46,992 bases of DNA from positions 1 through 46,992 of the forward strand of contig JACOTG010000278.1 of NCBI GenBank assembly GCA_016178505.1, written 5' to 3'. Position 1 is the stretch's first letter, and each line of letters begins with the position of its first letter. The notes under the pieces are model-generated. The model searched no databases. It was not told where the DNA came from and saw only the letters and a list, made by a program, of their open reading frames with translations. Below, piece after piece: positions 42,665 through 46,992 of this stretch. Source of the DNA: Planctomycetota bacterium. Lineage in GTDB: Bacteria; Planctomycetota; JACOTG01. A program made the translations under genes and the position numbers.

Positions 42665-43648
42665 GTGATCGTCGTGACGGGCGGTGCGGGTTACATCGGC
42701 AGCCATACGGTGAAGTCGTTGCTCGCGCGGCGCGAGCCGATCGTGGTCCTCGACGATCTGTCGGAAGGGCACCGCGACGCCGTTCTCGGTGGGAAGCTCG
42801 AGACGATCGATCTTGGCGATCGCGAAGCCGTGCGCGAGATCTTTCACCGCGAGCCGATCGAAGCGGTGATCCACTTTGCGGCGCTTTGCTCGGTGCCCGA
42901 TTCGGTTCGCGACCCCGATCGCTATTTTCGCGCAAACGTCGAGAACACGCTGCACCTCCTGTCGGCCATGGTGGAGACGCACGTGCGCTTCTTCATCTTC
43001 TCGTCGAGTGCCGCGACCTACGGCACTCCCGAACGCACGCCGATCGCGGAGGATCACCGCTGCGCGCCGATCAACCCATACGGCCTCACGAAGCTGCAAG
43101 TCGAGGACGCGCTGCGCTGGTACGGCGAGTCGCACGGCCTGCGTTCGGTTTCGCTGCGATACTTCAACGCCGCCGGCGCGGACCCGGATGGCGACCTCGG
43201 CGAGGACCATCGTCCCGAAGGCCATCTCGTTCCGCTGCTGCTTCGCGCGGCGATCGGGCGCGTGCCGCGCGTCTCGCTGTTCGGCGACGATTACGTGACG
43301 CCCGACGGCACGTGCATCCGCGATTACGTTCACGTGACCGATCTGGCGGACGCACACTGCCTCGCGCTCGACGCGTTGCGCCGAGGCGGCGATGGGGGCG
43401 TCTTCAATCTCGGCAACGGCGCCGGATACTCGGTGCGCAGCGTGGTCGCCGCAGCCGAGCGCGTCGTGGGGAAGCCGATTCCCACGCAGATCGCGCCGCG
43501 AAGGCCCGGCGATCCGCCCGTTCTGGTCGCGTCCTCCGATCGTGCCGCGCGCGAACTCGGTTGGAAGCCGAAGTTCGCCGACCTCGACGTCATCGTGTCG
43601 ACCGCATGGAATTGGATCCGCGAGCATCCCGACGGCTACGACAACTGA
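42665..43648 (+). CDS. galE: UDP-glucose 4-epimerase
   Basis: GalE interconverts UDP-glucose and UDP-galactose. The GTG at 42665 is chosen because a full Shine-Dalgarno ggaggtga (42653-42660) lies 7 bases upstream and conserved sequence begins at once: VIVVTGGAGYIGSHTVK, the NAD-binding Rossmann motif. The short-chain dehydrogenase catalytic residues are in SSSAATYG and YGLTK (Tyr and Lys). GalE-specific segments NAAGADPDGDLGE, RDYVHVTDLADAH and FNLGNGAGYSV are present. The length of 327 is normal. It is downstream of the CpsB-like phosphatase and three bases upstream of the RNase Z-like gene. Confidence 0.95.
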   Translation: MIVVTGGAGYIGSHTVKSLLARREPIVVLDDLSEGHRDAVLGGKLETIDLGDREAVREIFHREPIEAVIHFAALCSVPDSVRDPDRYFRANVENTLHLLSAMVETHVRFFIFSSSAATYGTPERTPIAEDHRCAPINPYGLTKLQVEDALRWYGESHGLRSVSLRYFNAAGADPDGDLGEDHRPEGHLVPLLLRAAIGRVPRVSLFGDDYVTPDGTCIRDYVHVTDLADAHCLALDALRRGGDGGVFNLGNGAGYSVRSVVAAAERVVGKPIPTQIAPRRPGDPPVLVASSDRAARELGWKPKFADLDVIVSTAWNWIREHPDGYDN

Positions 43649-43651
43649 GAG

Positions 43652-44431
43652 ATGAAGACGAAGCGAAACGTCGAGTTGACCGTGCTCGGCTCCGGCACCG
43701 CGATCCCGAGACCGAAGCGGGCGCCCTCCGGCTACTGGCTCCAGATCGGCGACGAGAACCTGCTCCTCGATTCCGGTGCCGGGACGATTGCGCGGCTCGC
43801 CGATGCCGGTTGTCCGCTCGAGCGCTTGACGCGAGTGTTCACGACGCACTTCCACCCGGACCACACGCTCGACCTGCCCGCGATCCTGTTCGCGCTGACG
43901 AATCCGACTTTCGGCGACAAGCTCGGTCGCCTCGAGCTGTTCGGCCCGCCGGGAATCGAGGCGCTCGTCTATCGCATGCGCAACGTCTATGGAGCGTGGC
44001 TGAACCCGCCGCACACCGAGATCGTCATCACCGAGGTTCGACCCGGTTCGCCACCGCTCGAGTTTCCCGGCTATCGCGTGCGCACGGAAAAGACGCTTCA
44101 CACGCTCGAGAGCCAGGGCTATCGCTTCGAAGTCGAAGGCGGCCCGATCGTCGCCTACACGGCCGACACCGACGTTTGTCCCGGCGCCATCGCGCTCGGG
44201 CGGAAGGCGGATCTGCTCGTGACCGAGTGTTCGTTCGCTGAGACAGACTACGCGCCGGGCCACCTGACGCCGGAGCGTGCGGGACAGGTAGCGCGCGAGG
44301 CGGGCTGTCGGCGGCTGCTCCTCACGCACTTCTACGAGAGCGGCGACTCCGTCGATGTCGCGGCTGCCTGCCGCCGCGAGTTCACGGGCGAGATCCTCGT
44401 CGCGTCGGATGGAATGCGGGTGACGCCTTGA
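43652..44431 (+). CDS. Ribonuclease Z-like metallo-beta-lactamase hydrolase
   Basis: The 259-residue metallo-beta-lactamase-fold protein has LTVLGSGTAIPRPKRAPSGY at the N-terminus and TTHFHPDHTLDLPAI (HxHxDH zinc motif, near residues 68-73). YTADTDVCP carries the bridging Asp, ECSFAETDYAPGHLTPERAG gives a further His, and LLLTHF the last ligand. The GSG...P-x-R start and GHL motif are shared with RNase Z (tRNA 3' processing). However, the long flexible exosite arm is absent and the length is shorter, so another MBL hydrolase function is possible. It overlaps the next gene by TTGA. Confidence 0.82.
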   Translation: MKTKRNVELTVLGSGTAIPRPKRAPSGYWLQIGDENLLLDSGAGTIARLADAGCPLERLTRVFTTHFHPDHTLDLPAILFALTNPTFGDKLGRLELFGPPGIEALVYRMRNVYGAWLNPPHTEIVITEVRPGSPPLEFPGYRVRTEKTLHTLESQGYRFEVEGGPIVAYTADTDVCPGAIALGRKADLLVTECSFAETDYAPGHLTPERAGQVAREAGCRRLLLTHFYESGDSVDVAAACRREFTGEILVASDGMRVTP

Positions 44432-45951
44432 ATTCGGGGACACGATTCCGCGCGGGCGCTTCGCTCGTCGTGGCCGTTAGCGTTGGGTCCGTCGCCCTCG
44501 GCGCGCCGCCCGGCAACCTGTCAGCACGCATCGAGGCGGCTCTCGCCGCGAAGCGCTTGGGAAAGGCGCGGGTCGGCGTGTTGGTCGTGGACGGCGACTC
44601 GGGTCGCACGTTGTTCGAGCGCGACGCGGACAAGCCATTCACGACCGCGAGCAATACGAAGATCGTGACGACGGCGGCGGCGCTCGATCTCCTCGGGCCC
44701 GACTACACGTTCACGACGCGCTTCTTTCGACGCGGCTCGATCGAGAATGGCGCGCTGTCGGGCGACTTGATCGTCGTCGGCGGTGGCGATCCGAACCTCT
44801 CGGGACGATTCCACGCCGGGCGTGCGACGGCGATCTTCGAAGAAGTGGCGCAGAAGCTGATCGACGGCGGCGTTCGAAAGATCGACGGCGATCTCGTTCT
44901 CGACGATCGCGCGTTCGATCGCCAATTCCTCGCGCCCGGCTGGCCTCGGGATCAGCTCGACGCCTGGTACACGGCGCCGGTGGCCGCGCTTGCGCTCAAC
45001 GACGACTGCCTCGACGTGACCATCCGTCCGGGCTCTGCCCCAGGACAGCCCGCCGTCGTTTCGCTCGAGCCGTCGACCCAGTGGGTGATCTTCGAGAATG
45101 CTGCCACGACCACGAACGTCCGGTCTCGTCACAAGTACGCGCTCTCGCGGAAGCCGGGGACGCACGAGATTCGACTGGCGGGCGAAGTCTGGAGCGGCGC
45201 AGGGCCCGCGACCGAAAACGTGACGATCGACGATCCGCCGCTCTTTTTCGGCGCCGCGCTCCACGACACGCTCGAGCGCGCCGGCATTTCCATCGGCGGG
45301 CAGGTACGGCTCGTCGAACGCGACGAGACGTCCGACGCACCCGGCGGGGCAGTGGATCGAAAAGACTTCGGGGGCGACGGCGTGCTCGTGCACTCGATCG
45401 GGACGCCGTTGTGGGCGACCGTCGAAGTGACGAACAAGCACAGCCAAAACTTCTACGCCGAACAAACGCTGAAGACGCTCGGCTACGAACGGCGCGGGCT
45501 CGGATCGTTCGCGAACGGCGTTTCTGCGGTCGGCGAGTTCCTGACCCGACTCGGAATCGCGCCGGCGACCTACACGATGGTGGACGGCTCCGGTCTTTCC
45601 GCGGAAAATCGGTTCACGCCGCGGCAGCTCGTGACGATCCTGCGGGCGATGCTGAGCCGGCCGGCGGGCGCCGCGTTCTTCCGATCGCTGCCGATATCGG
45701 GCACCGACGGAAGCCTCGAGGAGAGATTGAAAGATGCGGCTTACCGAGGAAACATCGTCGCGAAGACCGGCTACATCCGGCGCGTTGGAGCGCTGTCGGG
45801 ATACGCGCGGAAGCGATCCGGAGGCACGGCGGTCTTCTCGATCCTGCTCAATGATTTTCCCGGTTCGAACTCGGAAATGAAGGAGATCGAGGACCAGATC
45901 TGCCGAGCGATCGTCGACGACGCGCCGTCGCAACCCGACTCGCATCGGTAA
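44428..45951 (+). CDS. dacB: D-alanyl-D-alanine carboxypeptidase/endopeptidase (PBP4, S13 family)
   Basis: PBP4-type enzymes cleave D-Ala-D-Ala ends and crosslinks in peptidoglycan in the periplasm. The TTG start overlaps the preceding stop. A signal peptide (VVAVSVGSVALGAPP) leads the 507-residue protein. Active-site motifs are SxxK as SNTK (Ser75-Lys78), SxN as KHSQNFY, and KTG as AKTGYIRR. A large insert between SxxK and SxN is typical of S13 enzymes. VDGSGLSAENRFTPRQLV is also diagnostic. The gene makes planctomycete-type peptidoglycan turnover plausible. Confidence 0.94.
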   Translation: MNSGTRFRAGASLVVAVSVGSVALGAPPGNLSARIEAALAAKRLGKARVGVLVVDGDSGRTLFERDADKPFTTASNTKIVTTAAALDLLGPDYTFTTRFFRRGSIENGALSGDLIVVGGGDPNLSGRFHAGRATAIFEEVAQKLIDGGVRKIDGDLVLDDRAFDRQFLAPGWPRDQLDAWYTAPVAALALNDDCLDVTIRPGSAPGQPAVVSLEPSTQWVIFENAATTTNVRSRHKYALSRKPGTHEIRLAGEVWSGAGPATENVTIDDPPLFFGAALHDTLERAGISIGGQVRLVERDETSDAPGGAVDRKDFGGDGVLVHSIGTPLWATVEVTNKHSQNFYAEQTLKTLGYERRGLGSFANGVSAVGEFLTRLGIAPATYTMVDGSGLSAENRFTPRQLVTILRAMLSRPAGAAFFRSLPISGTDGSLEERLKDAAYRGNIVAKTGYIRRVGALSGYARKRSGGTAVFSILLNDFPGSNSEMKEIEDQICRAIVDDAPSQPDSHR

Positions 45952-46085
45952 ATCTCGCCTCCGAGCCGGCGCCCTTCGTTCGACGTCACGATTTACGGTC
46001 GCCTGCCAGTCAACGCGGCACGCGATTGGCTTTATCTGGGCTTCCGTCGTCGGGTGCCTGGCACGATTAGCCGGAGGGTTCGATC

Positions 46086-46877
46086 ATGTTTCAGGAGTTC
46101 GCCATCGAAGTCGCCAAGGAAGCGGGCGAGATCCTCATGGCGCAGCTCGGACGACTGGACTCGGCGCGGATCACGAAGAAAGGTCGCATCGACCTCGTCA
46201 CCGAAGCGGACGTGCAAGCCGAGCGGCACATTCGCGGTCGAATCCGCGACGAATTTCCGGAGCACGACGTCTATGCCGAGGAAACCGAAAGGCTCGACCG
46301 CGGCCGCGACTACTGCTGGGTCATCGATCCGCTCGACGGCACGACCAACTTCGTCCACGGGTTTCCGTTTTTTTCCGTGTCGATCGCGCTCCTCCACAAA
46401 CGCGAGCCCGAGGTCGGAGTCGTGCATGCGCCGTACCTCGAAGAGATGTTCTCGGCCGCCGTCGGCAAAGGCGCGTTCCGGAACGACGAGCGCATTCAAG
46501 TCTCGCGAACGACCGACCTCGTCGACTCGCTGCTTGCGACCGGCTTCGCGTACCACCTAGCCGAGACGCCCGACAACAACATCGACAACTTCACGCGGCT
46601 GCTCCTGGAGGCGCAGGGCATTCGCCGCCCCGGCTCGGCCGCGATCGATCTCGCCTATGTCGCGTGCGGCCGATTCGACGGATTCTGGGAACTTCACCTC
46701 AAGCCGTGGGACGTCGCCGCGGGCGCACTCATCGTGACGGAGGCCGGCGGCCGCGTCACCGACTTCACGAACGGCCAATCGCATCTTTTCGGCAGCAACA
46801 TCGTCGCCACGAACGGCTTCATCCACGCCTCCCTCACGAGCCGCCTAGCCAAGATCAACGCCCCCGACCTCCTCTAA
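46086..46877 (+). CDS. suhB: Inositol monophosphatase family protein
   Basis: Members dephosphorylate inositol phosphates or related sugar phosphates with magnesium; E. coli SuhB also acts in ribosomal RNA transcription. The 263-residue protein has the metal motifs DLVTEADVQAE, YAEETE, WVIDPLDGTTNFVHGFPFF and the C-terminal LKPWDVAAGALIVTEAGG. A cggaggg ribosome binding site lies about 8 bases before the ATG. The exact substrate is not predictable. Confidence 0.92.
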   Translation: MFQEFAIEVAKEAGEILMAQLGRLDSARITKKGRIDLVTEADVQAERHIRGRIRDEFPEHDVYAEETERLDRGRDYCWVIDPLDGTTNFVHGFPFFSVSIALLHKREPEVGVVHAPYLEEMFSAAVGKGAFRNDERIQVSRTTDLVDSLLATGFAYHLAETPDNNIDNFTRLLLEAQGIRRPGSAAIDLAYVACGRFDGFWELHLKPWDVAAGALIVTEAGGRVTDFTNGQSHLFGSNIVATNGFIHASLTSRLAKINAPDLL

Positions 46878-46937
46878 CTGACGCATACGGAGCCTGCTAC
46901 GAAGATCCCTCCATCGCGTGATCGAGCAGTGCGAGCC

Positions 46938-46992
46938 TCAGGCAACGCGTTGGACGTCGACCGTGTATCCCAGGCTTTTGAGTCGTTTGACG
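46938..46992 (-). CDS. 3' fragment of an unidentified gene entering from the right edge
   Basis: On the minus strand the last bases read VKRLKSLGYTVDVQRVA and then a TGA (46938-46940). The fragment looks like a real C-terminus and not a shadow frame, and LGY-type endings of this kind occur in some transposases and other proteins. With 17 residues I cannot assign a family. It would be convergent with the inositol monophosphatase gene. Confidence 0.3.
   Translation of the reverse strand, partial: VKRLKSLGYTVDVQRVA

Overview
This is a gene-dense, high-GC bacterial chromosome segment. Almost every gene lies on the plus strand; the exceptions are one metalloprotease-like gene at 36821-38251 and a fragment at the right edge. 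No plasmid, phage or CRISPR signature is visible. The best guess for the source is a member of the Planctomycetota. This rests on lipoproteins with Big_5 Ig-like domains and a planctomycete-style glycine-rich surface protein, and on a CoaX gene followed by a short TrmE-like GTPase. It is inference from gene content, not from a marker phylogeny, and another high-GC Gram-negative lineage is possible.

Layout. 1-1560 is an RNA-rich start: the 3' part of tRNA-Arg(ACG), tadA (the enzyme that edits that tRNA), two tRNA-Ser genes (CGA, GGA) and a large, Alu-domain-bearing SRP RNA. 1589-4626 holds dnaX, ybaB and recR. Together with tadA, tRNA-Ser and the SRP RNA this reproduces a block best known from Bacillus subtilis. 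4669-11152 is a sigma-54/PTS(Ntr) block: rpoN, truA, a metallophosphoesterase, hpf, an EIIA(Ntr)-like protein, HPr and EI, with no sugar permease. 11478-16760 is a type IV pilus assembly operon (pilM, pilN, a PilO-PilP fusion, pilQ) ending in a strong hairpin.

17054-21282 encodes a DUF2344 protein, RNase G, L21, L27 and Obg. 21415-23189 has two paralogous PDZ proteins, the longer one GspC-like. 23220-27205 has a secreted DUF3604/PHP-like protein, a divergent CoaX and a truncated MnmE-like GTPase. 27241-29927 is pyrB-pyrC; the PyrB carries a PyrI-type zinc module and an extra Ada-like tail. 30086-36766 is a tandem trio of paralogous lipoproteins, the third with a one-base frame break inside its signal peptide. 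They converge on the metalloprotease-like gene.

A three-copy 57-bp tandem repeat (38297-38467) separates that gene from a hotdog thioesterase, aroA, a TPR/HEAT protein, CpsB-like phosphatase, galE, an RNase Z-like hydrolase, a PBP4-type carboxypeptidase and an inositol monophosphatase.

Most genes are core housekeeping genes packed with 4-base overlaps (ATGA, GTGA, TTGA). The least explained parts are the lipoprotein trio, the PDZ pair, the PyrB tripartite fusion, the CoaX/MnmE-like pair and the 57-bp repeat.
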